Part shown: positions 48,433 through 60,241 of the stretch, piece by piece
Numbering within the stretch: position 1 is the first letter of the stretch
How the letters are laid out: each line of letters starts with the position of its first letter
Origin: Warburgia ugandensis
Taxonomy: Eukaryota > Streptophyta > Magnoliopsida > Canellales > Canellaceae
Reading direction: 5' to 3'
DNA length: 64,000 bases
NCBI GenBank assembly: GCA_035236585.1
Contig: CP141130.1
Span: forward strand, 77,695,944 to 77,759,943
Notes under the pieces: generated by a model
The model's input: the letters and a program-made list of their open reading frames with translations, nothing else
What the model was told of the DNA's origin: nothing
Database searches by the model: none
Program-made: the position numbers and the translations under genes

Positions 48433-48944
48433 ATAGGTTTTTAGATGGGCCGCAAGAGCTCAACTCCAAATATCTAAAGGCAACTTATGTAGGGAGAAAA
48501 CTTTTATGGTTAGGAACATGGTTCTCAAGCCATGTATGTCTACTAATATACAACAAATGAAAAAGTTCAAATGATAAATCTTAAGAAATGATATGGAGTA
48601 TCTAAGAGAGTACAATGCATAGAATTGAAAATGTAAGCTCTCTATCTCATGTTATAGCCTGTGTACGCTGGACAACTCTGCTTTGAGAAAGCATAGATCG
48701 ATCTCTAGTTCTGTCCATAACTTGATAGAGAAGCAAGAGTAAACATTGGTGGCATCCATTCCAGTACAAAGGACTTTCATTCAAAAGAGAAGGAAAGGAT
48801 TACAGACACATCTTCTACTCCGAACTGATGATGTTCAACTCCCATTACTAGCAGGGCAAAGAACCGAACCATCCGGTTTTGCTACTTTCGTGGAGCGTTT
48901 TGAACTATCTGCACCCGAACTATTCAGTATCATTGTTTCTACAA

Positions 48945-49073
48945 TGGTTTCAAGGCGTGGAATCAGCCTATTGCAAAATGCAAGGTAAGGCTGCCTACTA
49001 AGGCCCTTGCGGTCCACCCCTTCTTTGGACCTTACATAGGTGGGAGCTTCATGCACTGGGCCTGCCCTTATTG
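48945..49073 (+). mobile_element. Au-type SINE, head missing
   Basis: It begins at CAAGGCGTGGAATCAGCC and runs through TTGCAAAATGCAAGGTAAGG to CATGCACTGGGCCTGCCC. The tRNA-like part is absent. Confidence 0.85.
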
Positions 49074-50611
49074 TCTCTATGATTGTTCCTGAACCAATCA
49101 TACTCGAACTGTCCAGTTTTTCACGTGTGTGTTGGCACAGGTCGATTTCATGATTATTACTGCTGCTTGTAAGATTTCCTTTGTTAGTGTGTGAATAATA
49201 TGGATCTTTTGAATCACCTTGCCGTGCTGAGTATATGCTTGATTTGTGTGTAACTACTAACAACTATAAGACACTTATCAGTTGAGTGGATGATAGGAAC
49301 AGGGTTTGTGCCTCCATTTCAATAGTAAAATCATAAGAGACAACATCAAAACAACCACTAAGACAACTGATACAAAATAGATCAAGCATAGTCATAATCC
49401 TACTCAATAGCAGCAATGTGTCAACGTTTCCTACTTGTTGTCTTTGCAACTTCGCTTCCATCCATGCTGCCAACTTATTCTCTAACACTTGAAACTTCTG
49501 AAGGCATATTCTCTTCCACCAACTTCTCTTTTCCCCAAGTCCTTCACTCACCCACCTAAATAACTACATCCATTTTCTCATGCCAATTGGAGCACTTAAA
49601 GCTTTTTGCTTGGATTCAACTTTGCTCCAGTACACCTTGAACACTCCTCAGCCTTGGGACACATCAGAGGTGGAGATATTCTCTCATTCTCTATTTGAGA
49701 AGACAATGCACAACCTGCATATAGAAAAGATATCCTGCTGTTTCTGAAAATCTTAGTCCAAATGCTAAAACAAAAAATGGTGAAGGGTTTTACAAGAAAG
49801 AGATTGAAAGATAAGGAGAAACAGAGAGCAATCCCTTTACCTATCTGCATATTCAAAGTGGAAGAAGAAGTGGGGAAATGGTGGTGAGTTTTAGGTTGGA
49901 GAAGAAGATGGAATTCTTCTTATATTTTAGTTATTTTCTCATTTTTAAATGGTTGGTCAAAAGCTAGGTTGGATAATTCATGTCAAGTAGGAGAAGTCAA
50001 TGTCTTTATGAATAAAAAATTTGAGGAAATCTGTTAAACAAATATTTTTGAAAAGGAAAAGTAACATTGAAAGTAAGTGAAACTAAATACAGTTTTAAAG
50101 TAAACTCCAGTCATAATGAAATAGTTAAAACTACATGAAGTAAACTAAAACAAACTAGAGGGCAGCCCCAATGGGCAAAGGGCCCTGTGAACATCTTTTC
50201 TTTTTGTATTAAAGAGGGCTTCTCTAACTGGCGAAAATTTGCGGGTGTCCAGTAACGCCCATTCCTGGCTCGACTCTGATAATACAATTCCGGAAGGAGT
50301 CGGGCCGCGCTATGATTTTATCATTCTTTGTCTCTATAACTAGAGGATCAAGACCAGGAACAAGAACAACTTCTTTCTATTACTATGGAAATTTACTAGC
50401 CATCTTTTGTTTCTATGAGAATAGCGTAGGACCCAAAGAATTTTGGAAGCTGAACATGCTCCAAAGATGCCTAAAGCATTTCGCTTTGATCAATTTATAA
50501 TCAGTTAAGGTAAGGTGAGTGAAACGGTTTCTCACTGAAGAAAACCAAAGTTCCACTCCAACCAAGGAAAGAGATAGATCACATCTTGGCCAAATACCAA
50601 TCCTCCTAGTT
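49074..50611. other. No gene recognised
   Basis: Minus-strand frames at 49264-49551 and 49596-49856 (the latter with CPKAEECSRC) have no family I can name. A 16-30 bp Au-type SINE scrap (GGGCAGCCCCAATGG) lies at 50161. The stretch 50200-50500 has an unusual unlinked composition but no diagnostic motif. Confidence 0.35.
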
Positions 50612-50776
50612 TGAAAGAGGTCCTGCATATGCAGGGTTCAGGGAAGGGGCAGACCATAAGGGTCAATAGTACGCAGCCTTTTCTTGCATTTTGCAAGAGG
50701 CTATTTCCATGCCTTGAACCTGTGACCTCAAAGTCACACGACGACAACTCTACCATTTGGCCAAAGCTTCCCTTCA
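50612..50776 (-). mobile_element. Au-type SINE
   Basis: Plus strand GGTCCTGCATATGCAGGGTT, TTTTGCAAGAGGCTATTTCC, TTGAACCTGTGACCTCAAAG and CATTTGGCCAAAGCTTCCC. The terminal GGGCAGCC end is missing. Confidence 0.88.
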
Positions 50777-51416
50777 AACTAAAACAAACTAAAGTAAAAC
50801 ACAAATTAAGCTACAGAAAAATTGAAACCAAGTAAAATTAATGGGAACTAAACTTAACAAGAACTAGAAGGAAAATAATTGCCTCAGAGTTTGCCGGGAA
50901 CCGTTGCCCTCAGTTGAGATTCCACTCCATATTTTTTCTAAGATCCAAGGGATATCAAAAGTAAAATGCTTTTACATTTACCAGTAATACTCTGCCGCTG
51001 CTAAAGATGAAAAATTGCTGAGCCTGCTCATCACTAGTTTGTTATCTAACCAAAAAAAAAAGAAAGAAATTATGATTTGGATTTTCTTAATTAGCAGAAT
51101 CCTTAATAAAGCTTGATGGGTCAAGGGACTAGGACCACCTAATTAAGTGCTAACTATCTATAAACCACATCCACATGGGACCACCTCATCTATGGACCAC
51201 ATCCACTTGGTATACTTGAAGAGGAAATCTGACCGTTTGAAGAGCATAAGAGCCACTAGAAATTTTCAAAGATGATACACGTTTAGCCTAAGGTTGTCTC
51301 ATATCATTATTACCATATAGTATACTTTGTAATGAAAAGGACTTACTAATATGGTCTTGAGCATAGTGCGAGATGTGTAATAAAGAATATCAAACCATAT
51401 AATTAATAACAAGAAG

Positions 51417-51483
51417 AAGAGCCTTGCCGCCATGATAAAGTTGTCATCGGGTGACCTTAAAGTCACAAATAAGACCGCATACA
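51417..51483 (+). mobile_element. Au-type SINE head fragment
   Basis: AGAGCCTTGCCGCCATGATA, AAGTTGTCATCGGGTGACCT and AAGACCGCATAC. Only the first third and an adjacent scrap are present. Confidence 0.7.
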
Positions 51484-51895
51484 GTTGTTTTTATGGGGGT
51501 TGTTAGCACGTCTCTTCTCAGTTCTTGTGCAGTGAGGCCAAAGATGGATGAAGCCAATTTCAGTCCTGGATGGTCTCGTTCCCATGCCTTCTCAAGATTT
51601 TTCTCTTCTCATGGAAATGGTTGGTCGGCACGCGGATGGTTCGACCAAACGACAACCATAGATGTAGGTGTACCAATCTGCATTGAGTGGACACGTATCG
51701 GAATTCTCAACTGGATTTGGGCCATCTGTTTGGACCCATGTATTATACGTACGAGGAATCATTGTCACATTTGTTGCATCACGAGAAGTGGGACACTCGG
51801 GTCCACCACAAGTTTGATTTCTTTGACATAGGCCCAAGTTTTTCTTTCAAGAGAAGCAATAATTGTGACATTCTATCACACAGCCTGTGAGAGAG
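51484..51895 (+). other. Unidentified open stretch before the Copia RT
   Basis: A 126-codon plus-strand frame (51451-51831) and an 81-codon minus frame overlap here. Neither has recognisable motifs. The position just upstream of Copia RT sequence suggests decayed retroelement DNA. Confidence 0.25.
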
Positions 51896-52330
51896 AGATA
51901 CAATTTTGTTGGTTGTAAATGGGGTGTTCAGAATCAAAAGAAAGTCAGATGGTTCTATCGAAAAGTACAAAGCAAAAGTAGTAGCCAAGGGCTACAATCA
52001 AAGGGTCAGATTACACCGAAACGTTTAGCCCAGTGCCCATGTAATGGATGATCTTCCAATTAGATGTCAGCAATGCATTTCGGCATGAGATCTCAAGGAA
52101 TAAGTCTACATGACTCAACCACCAGGATTCATCAGTGAACTCTGTTTATAAACTTCCAAAACCAGTCTATAGCCTAAAGCAGAACCACGTTCCTAGTTTT
52201 ACAAGCTCAGTTCACAACTTGTGAGTTTTGGGTTCATTTGATCAAAGATGGCAGCATCACTATTTATTTATAAGTTTAAAGGAGTTATCATCTACATCTT
52301 AGTATATGTTGGCAATATCATCAAAAGGGG
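51896..52330 (+). mobile_element. Ty1/Copia reverse-transcriptase remnant
   Basis: Shifting frames read GCKWGV-FRIKRKSDGS, EKYKAKVVAKGYNQR-like, ETFSPVP, QLDVSNAFRHEI and MTQPPGFISEL. This is the standard Copia RT order (G-C-K-W-V-F-R-x-K ... Y-K-A-R-L-V-A-K-G ... Q-L-D-V-x-N-A-F-L). It ends near a decayed L-V-Y-V-D-D block. Several frameshifts; it is not part of the element at 54040, which carries its own RT. Confidence 0.75.
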
Positions 52331-53524
52331 TAGCCCCCGTGCACAGTGTTAGAAAAAAAAACGGTTATGGTCCTGAACATTTGAAATTCAGAACTGACAT
52401 AAGAACATGTGTCATAACTGTCCATGGCAGTTATCCTTGATGGAAGAATAATTACCATAAACATTCATCTTTTAAGGGTCCCTAATCCTTTCAAATTCGT
52501 GCATCAATTTACTGCATGTCTGGTTTTCTATCATTGTGAATTGAAGATGATTAGAAGATCTCTTAAACTGCCTTGGATCTTCACTGCTATGGCTGGAGGT
52601 AAGTGTCTATCCATTCTTGTTTAATTTGCTTCCGCTATTATGCTTCTGATTTTCTGTAAACATTAGAGGAAATGGTTTACATTTGGTATTAAAGCCTTAG
52701 ATTACACCTCTGCGTAGCAGTTTTATGCAAAGTTTCATTTTGCAAAATGAAAAGCAAACAAAACTGTGAAAGAATTGGAATTATGAAAAACATTTGATCT
52801 GCTAATGCTTCTCATTAACATTACACAAAGAAGAGAAAAGCAAGGAGAGATAGCAGCACCTGGGTTTTCCTCACCCAGATTTTTCCTCCATTCCCCGGAC
52901 ACTTCGTTTGAGGTAGAAACCAGATTATTACATCTTGCTCTACCAACGTCAGGGATGGCCGGCCACCAATGGAAGCTTCTTCTCTGTTATCTTTCCCATT
53001 GGCCAGAGATGATGCGACCAGCCATTAACGGAGGTTGTGCCAGGAGAAATTGAAATGGGAGAAACGAAGAGGCTTGATCATAAATCTCTTTCCTATTAAA
53101 AAAATAATAATAATAATAAATCAAAATCAGCGTAAATCCCAACCATTGGCAGAGCTGGGTTAGGCTGGCCTGCACTGAGATAGTAGTGGGTGAACTATGC
53201 TCAGCTAGTTTGATTGGTCTGGCTAGGCAAGCATTGCTAGTCTAAGCCATGCTGGGTTTGGGAGGATGGGCTGTAGTAAGCTCAACTTGAGTGCGCTGAT
53301 TTTTCTGTGCTGGTGGTCTTTGCTGGATTTCCTGGAATAGGCTAGATGTGCGAGGATTGTTTGGGCTGTACTCAATCGCATGGGTCAGGCTAAAGGAGGG
53401 CTGATCTTCTTGCTGCTTGAGAGTCATAGTGAGAGTGGAGATCATCGGTGGAGAAGAAACTTTGGGGTTTCCAGTAGATAATTATTCTCATAATTTTTTG
53501 TTAAAATAATGTCTAGTGGTCCAT
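52331..53524. other. No gene recognised
   Basis: Short frames only, such as 52805-53053. A repetitive GGCTGG/GCTAGG-type composition appears at 53155-53300. No family motif. Confidence 0.35.
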
Positions 53525-53578
53525 ATAATTTTATTTAATTAGAGATTAGCCACAGCATCTTTAATTAAATAAAATTAT
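53525..53578. repeat. Perfect 17-bp inverted repeat (hairpin)
   Basis: ATAATTTTATTTAATTA (53525-53541) and its exact reverse complement (53562-53578) flank a 20-base loop. It sits at the start of an AT-rich tract (53500-53980) in which CCCAYAGGAATTT-like motifs recur, typical of the leader or LTR of this kind of Copia element. Confidence 0.85.
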
Positions 53579-53639
53579 GTTATATTAAGTCAAGGATCAC
53601 ATAAGGAATTATATACATTAGTTGTAATTAATTATACTT

Positions 53640-56600
53640 AATATAATAAATTTTATCCCATAGGAATTTTTATTATATTTATATAATTAATTAGGATAAA
53701 GTATTAAATTATTTTTTATAATTTACCCACAGGAATTATGGATTACGATTTAATAGTTTTATCATAAAGTTTGGGATAGAATATCAAAATATTATTATTT
53801 TCTCACAAAATTGTGAATTAAGTACATAATTTGATAATTCTGTCATATAGTTACATGAATCTACCTGAATTAAAAATTTAGCCCACAGGCAATTTTTATG
53901 TCATTAGATTCACTTTGCATGATTTACATTAGTAAAACATGAAATTTTTTTATGCCTCAATTGACATAAGCATGTATATGTGCGTGTGTGTCTATATATA
54001 TATATATATATTTATTTATTTATTTATTTATTTATTTATGTAGCTGTACAACGTGCAAACTTCTTTGATATTCCTGAATTGAAGGGTGATGACTATAAAG
54101 TATGGAAGGAGAGAATTCTCATCCAGTTGGGGTGGATGGACATTGATTATGCTATTAGGAAGAATGAACCACCTGCAATTACTATTACCAGCACTTCAAA
54201 ACAAATTGCACTTTATGAACAATGGGAGCTATCTAATCGCCTCAATGTAATGTTCATAAAGACTAAAATATCCGTTGGCATACGTGGTTCAGTCGATCAA
54301 CATGAAAAGGTCTGTGATTTACTAAAGGCCATAGATGATCAATTCGTCACTTCAGATAAGGCACTAGCAAGCACCCTAATCATGAAGTTCTTATCCATGA
54401 GACTCACCACTGTTAGAGGTGTGCGTGAGCACATCATGCAAATGAGGGACATTGCGGCTCAATTGAAGAATCTCGAGGTTGAGATGTCAGAATCCTTCTT
54501 TGCGCACTATATCCTGAATACTCTCCCACAGCAATACAGACCCTTTAAGATCTCTTACAACACACATAAGGACAAATGGTCAATCAATGAACTCATGACC
54601 ATGTGTGTTCAAGAGGAACAGAGGCTGGTAATGGAATTGGGAGAAAGTGCAATGCTGGTAAAGAGGGGAAAGGACAAAGCTCAAGCTAATAAAAAGGGAA
54701 AAGGTAAAATACCTCCCAAATCTGATATTAAGAAGGAATCCAAGTGTTTCTTCTGCGGACATATGAAGAAGGAATGTGCCAAGTTTCAAAAATGGCTTGA
54801 GAAGAAAGGTAACCCAATCTCCTTTGTTTGTTATGAATCCAATATGGTTAATTTCATTTATAACACATGGTGGATTGATTCTGGTTCTACAATCCATATT
54901 TCAAATACCTTGCAGGGTATGCGAAACCTAAGGAAGCCAGTGGGTGGGAAGTGAGTAAGGCATGTATTCAGGAAATAAGATGCGTTCACATGTGGAGGCT
55001 ATTGGAACATGCAGTTTAGTTCTAAGTAGTGGTTTTATTTTGAATTTGGAAAAGATATTTTACATTTCTAGTTTCTCTAGGAATTTGATTTCAGTTTCAA
55101 GACTTGTACCCTTGGGTTATTTCTTAAATTTTTCAGAAACATCTTTTACTTTATTTTATAAATCTGATGTTGTTGGGAATGGTACATTGTCTGATAATCT
55201 TTTCTGTATTGAATTGCAAAATGATACCACTTATAACACTATGCATATCCATACTGGCACTAAAAGATGTGTTATTAATGAAGATTCCTCTATGCTATAG
55301 CACCGGAGACTAGGACATATCTCCATAGAAAGAATTAAGAAATTAGTAAATGACGAGATACTTAGTACTCTTAATTTTACTGATTTTGAAACTTGTGTGG
55401 ATTGCATTAAGGGAAAGCAGACCAACAAGTTTAAGAAGGGTGCCAATAGGAGTTCAGACATATTTGAGATCATTCATATGGATATATGTAGTCCTGACAT
55501 AGACTCACATGGTTAGAAATACTTCATCTCCTTTATAGATGATTACTCACGATATATGTATCTCTTCTTGCTTCATAACAAAAATGAAGCATTAGATGCC
55601 TTTAAGGTCTTTAAGGCTGAAGTGGAGAAACAATGCTGAAAGCAAATTAAGATTGTGAGATCAGATAGATGTGGAGAATATTATGGTAGATACACAGAAG
55701 ATGGACAAGCACGTGGTCCGTTCACAAGGTTTCTTCAAGAAAATGGGATAGTTGCTCAATACACCATGCCTGGTTCACCAGATTAGAATGGTGTCGCAGA
55801 AAGAAGAAACTACACATTGTTGGACATGGTGCGGAGTATGCAAAGCAACTCTGATCTTCGTAAATCCTTGTGGACTGAAGTACTTAAGATGGCAGCGTAT
55901 ATATTAAATCAAGTTCCAACCAAGGTTGTTCCAAAAACACCATTTAAGTTATTCAAAGGTTGGAAACCAAGTTTGCGACATATGCACATTTGGGGATGCC
56001 TGTCTAAAGTAAGAATTTATAATCCACAAGAAAAGAAGTTGGACCCAAGGACTATTAGTGGGTATTTCATTGGATATACTGAAAGGTCTAAGGGGTACAT
56101 GTTTTATTGTCCATCTCATAACACTAGGATTGTAGAATCAAGAACTGCAAAGTTTCTTGAAAATGACTTAATTAGTGGGAGCAATTAGACCAAAAACACA
56201 GTTTTTGAGAAAGATCATTCAAATTCTCAACCTTCCACCTCAAGTGATAGATTGGTTATTGTTCATAGAACGCCTCAAGTACAAATTGGTATTGAACAAC
56301 CAATTATTAAAGTTCCACAAGATGTTGATAACATTCCAGTAGATCAAGTAGTTCAAGAGTTGCCAACAACTATTGAACAATCAGTTGAACCACATATTTC
56401 TCAGGAAAATGATGGTACGACATTAAGACGATCTACTCGACCAAAGAGATCAGCAATTCCTAGTGATTATATTGTGTATCTATAAGAATCTGACTACAAC
56501 ATTGGAGCCGAAAATGACCCTGAGTCCTTTTCACAGGCCATTAGTTGCAGAAAATCAGAATTATGGTACAATGCTATGAAGGAAGAGATGAATTCTATGA

Positions 56601-57341
56601 CGAGTAACGATGTCTGGAATCTTGTTAAGTTGCCTGATGGTGCAAAAGCCATTAGATCTAAATGGGTCTTTAAGACAAAGAAAGACTCATTTGGCAACAC
56701 TGAGAGATACAAGGCACGACTCGTTGCTAAGGGATTCACTCAAAAGGAAGGAATTGATTACACGGAGACCTTCACTCCTATATTTAAGAAAGATTCCTTA
56801 CGCATCATGTTAGTATTAGTAGCCCATTTTGACTTGGAGTTGCAATAAATGGATGTGAAAACGGCATTTCTCAATGGAGATCTAGAGGAGGAGGTTTACA
56901 TGAAACAACATGAAGGATTCTCCTCTAATAATGGTGAGCATTTGGTTTGCAAGCTTAAGAAATCTATATACGGTTTAAAACAAAGCGTCCCATCAGTGGT
57001 ATTTTAAATTCCACGATGTAATTTCTTCATTTGGATTTGTAGAAAACATCATGGATCAATGTATATACTAGAAGGTTAGTGGGAGTAAGATTTGTTTTCT
57101 TGTTTTATATATGGATGACATTCTACTTACAACTAACAATAAGGGTTTGTTGCAAGAGGTGAAACAGTTCTTCTCTAAAAACTTTGATATGAAAGATATG
57201 GGTGAGGCATCTTATGTCATTGGCATTAAGATCCATAAAGATAAATTACAAGGTATTTTGAGTATTTTGGGTGAGGCATCTTATGTCTTGATGATTGGAG
57301 ATGTACCCTTTTTTATGCAATATTTTTGGGTTCTAATCTAG
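53640..57341 (+). mobile_element. Ty1/Copia retrotransposon, inactive, 3' truncated
   Basis: In order: gag from about 54043 (FFDIPELKGDDYKVWKERIL), with a CFFCGHMKKEC zinc knuckle that has lost spacer residues compared with CxxCxxxGHxxxxC; retropepsin WWIDSGSTIHIS (about 54870); the gag-pre-integrase block HRRLGHISIERIKKLV; integrase core with HMDICSPDI, FIDDYSRYMYLFLL and NGVAERRN; then RT with [56 protein letters not shown] and MDDILLTTNNKGLL. Stops interrupt pol at about 55298, 55514, 55637, 55784, 56186, 56483 and 56848, and a frameshift breaks RT near 56990. RNase H and the 3' LTR are absent; homology stops near 57300. Confidence 0.9.
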
Positions 57342-57369
57342 ACTCTTGGTTAGCCAAGAAGGTATAAAG

Positions 57370-57482
57370 TCATTTGTCACGGGGTCGCACTTTCACCTTC
57401 GCTAAACTCCTACGGCACTTGTGCAGAACTCTCTCACTTGGCACAAGTATAATCACGAGCCTCACAATGCAAGTCCGTGACA
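57370..57482 (-). mobile_element. Gypsy-like LTR terminal fragment
   Basis: On the minus strand 57482 starts TGTCACGGACTTGCATTGTG and GAGGCTCGTGATTATAC, resembling the LTR start of the element at 35634 (TGTCACGAACTTATGTTGTG AAGCC). It follows directly on the broken Copia RT, so it marks a junction of two different elements. No partner LTR is seen. Confidence 0.5.
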
Positions 57483-57675
57483 CATTGCTCATAATGTTAC
57501 CCCAGAACCTCATTACTTAAGAAACTTGGCAAAACCTTTGGTTTATCACTTGTTAAGCGATAGGTGGAAAGTTTCATCGCAGGGTAGTTATTAGGATATC
57601 TTATCATGTACAACTGTCGAACGTTTACTGTTGTGGTTTTACTTGTACAAACATTCAACTCTACTGCATATAAAA

Positions 57676-57827
57676 AAGGGCAGCCGGTGGACGAAGTTTC
57701 CATGTATGTGAGGTTGAAAAAAGGGCAGCCCACAAGAGTCAATAGTACATAGTCTTACTTTACAATTCACAATTCACAAGAAGCTGAAGCTGTGACCTCA
57801 AGGTCACATGACAACAACTTTATTTTA
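57676..57827 (-). mobile_element. Au-type SINE, rearranged
   Basis: Plus strand GGGCAGCCGGTGGACGAAGT, a second GGGCAGCCCACAAGAG in the middle, and AAGCTGTGACCTCAAGGTCA near the head. The middle looks patched or decayed. Confidence 0.75.
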
Positions 57828-58617
57828 CATGTACTCTATAAATTATATGAATCAACTCTCATCAAAGTGAGAAAATTCTCTTATACTTGTATGGCAATAT
57901 CAGCCATAGAAACATGAATTCCTAACAATAAGGACATTGCTACGTATTGTTCTTTTGCTACTAACAGTAAATGTTACGTGGAATTCAGCAACAAGTGCTT
58001 AGTAGTCTGGGTTAGTCTGGTCTAACTAAAATATCATCTATTTATAAATGAAGTATCACAGTATTGAAAGTGTTCTTTTAAGAAAACTTCTTGGTTGTCA
58101 ATCTTTATTGGTGTCCCACTCTTGCTCTAGAATGAAAAAAAAACATAGAATTCTTAAGTGTTCAGTAATATGAATTTTAATAAGTCAAAGAAGACATCTG
58201 AAAAAGTACCTAATAGTCCATGACAGACCAACAAATGTCTAGCACAATTAATTGAAGACAACTTAGACTTGCCCTTTTAGTCAGGAATTAGATTTTGGAG
58301 AGGGGATAAGTGAGAGTTTGTGAGTAATTTGCCTTGCAATTCTTGGTTTATAACATTAGAAAAAAAAAAGAAAAGAAAAGAAAAAGAAGGTGCATGACAC
58401 ATAGCAATACATTTATTAAATAAAAAGAGACAAAATGTACAAACAACTCTTGGAAGTTAGATATAAACCGCAGTCCTTGGTGGATTGAAAACGAGGTGTG
58501 CTCAAGGGGGTCCAGATTATGGAAGGATATTTGAAAGCAGCTTGACTTCAATGGACTCCAACGAATTTCATTTGGAAACCAGCTGCGTCACCTGTAGATT
58601 ATTTTTGTGTGTACTTG

Positions 58618-58787
58618 TCCATAATAAAGTTGTCATCGTGTGACCTTGAAGTCACGGGTTTAAGGCATGAAAATAGTCTCTTGCGAAAATTCATGGTAAG
58701 GCTGCGTAGTATAAACCATTGTAGTTCACCCCTTCTCCAAACCCTGCATATGTGGGAACTTTGTGCACTAGGACTGTTCTTACCCAT
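58618..58787 (+). mobile_element. Au-type SINE, first bases lost
   Basis: AAGTTGTCATCGTGTGACCT, GAAGTCACGGGTTTAAGGCA, then GGTAAGGCTGCGTAGTATAA and ACTTTGTGCACTAGGACTG. Confidence 0.88.
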
Positions 58788-58829
58788 GATAAAGTTCAGA
58801 CGCAACCAGCCATTTCAAATTAAATTTTA

Positions 58830-59035
58830 ATGGTGCGTGTTTCGGGAACCCAGGATTCTCAGGAATTGGAGTTCTTAGAGATGCTTCAGGCATGATCATC
58901 TTTGAGTATGCAGGACCATTAGGCATGGCCGATTCTAACTTAGCAGAGACTAAATCTATCCTTTAAGGCATCAAACTCTGGAAGAATCGTAGGCTTGAAC
59001 TACTACTAGAGATGTGGATAGACTGATCATAAAAA
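58830..59035 (+). mobile_element. LINE-type RNase H domain fragment
   Basis: Frame reads FGNPGFSGIGVLRDASGMII, FEYAGPLGMADSNLAETKSI, stop, GIKLWKNRRLELLLEM. This matches the RNase H-like pattern G-x-x-G-x-G-x-V-x-R-D-x-x-G and A-E-x-x-A-x-x-x-G. One in-frame stop; the end is lost. Confidence 0.65.
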
Positions 59036-59805
59036 GATTGCTAGTTCTTCATCCGGCGCTTTGCTGCTTTGAACTCGTAGTTCCTAAAATGCACCAGCAA
59101 GTTCTCAACAGAAGTGTTAACATCGTTGCTTTTGTGCCTTATTTTGTTGGGTTGGAAGATGGAACTGAAGAGTCAAATTATGTATCCTTGTTTAGCTTCT
59201 CAAAGGACAAAGAGTTGCCGTCTTACAACACTCCAACACTGTTTGCTCCAAGCAATATTCAAATCCACCCACAGCATAACTAAGAAAATTTAGATGTATA
59301 TAGGCAGTGTCAACAGCCAGAGCCACATAGAGAATAGCACTAACCTTATCCTCTAAATTGGGAGTTACTGAAGCCCATGAGCTCCTTGAAGAAACATAAC
59401 AAGTGTTACTAGCACAAAGGGTTGCTGTTTCCATTATTAGATAATTTCAAGACCATGACGGATCTATGCTACAATTAATTCGTTTATTTATAACAGAATA
59501 GTATACGGATCTATGCTACAAGAAGATTGTTTATTTACAATGGAATAGTATACAAAGTCAACTGAAACTACTTGTCTTTCTTTGTGGAAAGAATCTCCCT
59601 AAAATGTAGCATGCTTCGAGCTCCAAGATCCACACTATACTTCTGTCAAGGAAAATGTAACCAGGCACAGTGAACAACCCCATGATTCACCAGCTTTAAT
59701 CAGCAATACAGTCTTGAATGGATCCAGATGCTCTCCTCTTCCCTATTTTAGCTTTCGTACCACATCTAGCATTATAACAATTGTGTAACTTTGACCCTCT
59801 ATACT

Positions 59806-59878
59806 AGAAGAAGTAGAGTTGTCATTGTGTGACCTTGAGGTCATAGGTTCAAGGCGTAGAAATAGCCTCTTGCAAAAT
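59806..59878 (+). mobile_element. Au-type SINE, 3' half missing
   Basis: AGTAGAGTTGTCATTGTGTG, CTTGAGGTCATAGGTTCAAG, AGAAATAGCCTCTTGCAAAA, then it stops. Confidence 0.82.
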
Positions 59879-60174
59879 TAGTGAAATTGGCTACATACAT
59901 CATAAAATTAGCCTTCTCCCCTGAAGTACAGTAAGTTGCAAGTTTGAGTCATTGTTTTCCCCTTTGGGTGGGGATTATATTTAGAAGTGTGTGAGTGATT
60001 TGCTTTATAATTCTTCTCTTGTAAAATAAAAAGTAGAAATCATACAATATCCTAGTGATTTAATATTTCTCATTTCTTATTTAAGTAGATGTGGAGCCCA
60101 AGATGCAAGTGGATGATTCACATGGCTTGGGAAGTGATGATAAACCTTGATCAATTCAAGAAACGTTTTGGTAG

Positions 60175-60204
60175 CCACACACACACACACACACACACAC
60201 AACA

Positions 60205-60240
<36 letters not shown>

Positions 60241-60241
60241 T
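60175..60241. repeat. Microsatellites (CA)n and (CAT)n
   Basis: About 13 CA units (60175-60202) and about 12 CAT units (60206-60241). The CAT run is the 3' tail of the adjacent minus-strand RTE LINE. Confidence 0.95.

Larger units (their letters stand above)
57870..59820. repeat. Diverged duplicate of 61570-63030
   Basis: Collinear matches include AATATCAGCCATAGAAACAT / AATATCAGTCACAGAAACAT (57897, 61595), AAATGCACCAGCAAGTTCT (59087, 62668), CATCGTTGCTTTTGTGCCTT / CATCGTAGCTTTTGTATTTT, and GATGCTCTCC-CTTC-CTATTTTAGC (59728, 62942). Between them this copy carries an Au-type SINE and LINE sequence. I infer an old segmental duplication later invaded by TEs. Confidence 0.6.

Noticed and set aside
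49264..49856. Minus-strand ORFs of 95 and 86 codons with a CPKAEECSRC string
   Set aside because: Not joined by convincing splice sites and not similar to a family I can name; left as unassigned.
50200..50500. Possible organelle-derived insert
   Set aside because: The composition differs from its surroundings, but I could not match any specific plastid or mitochondrial gene, so no claim is made.
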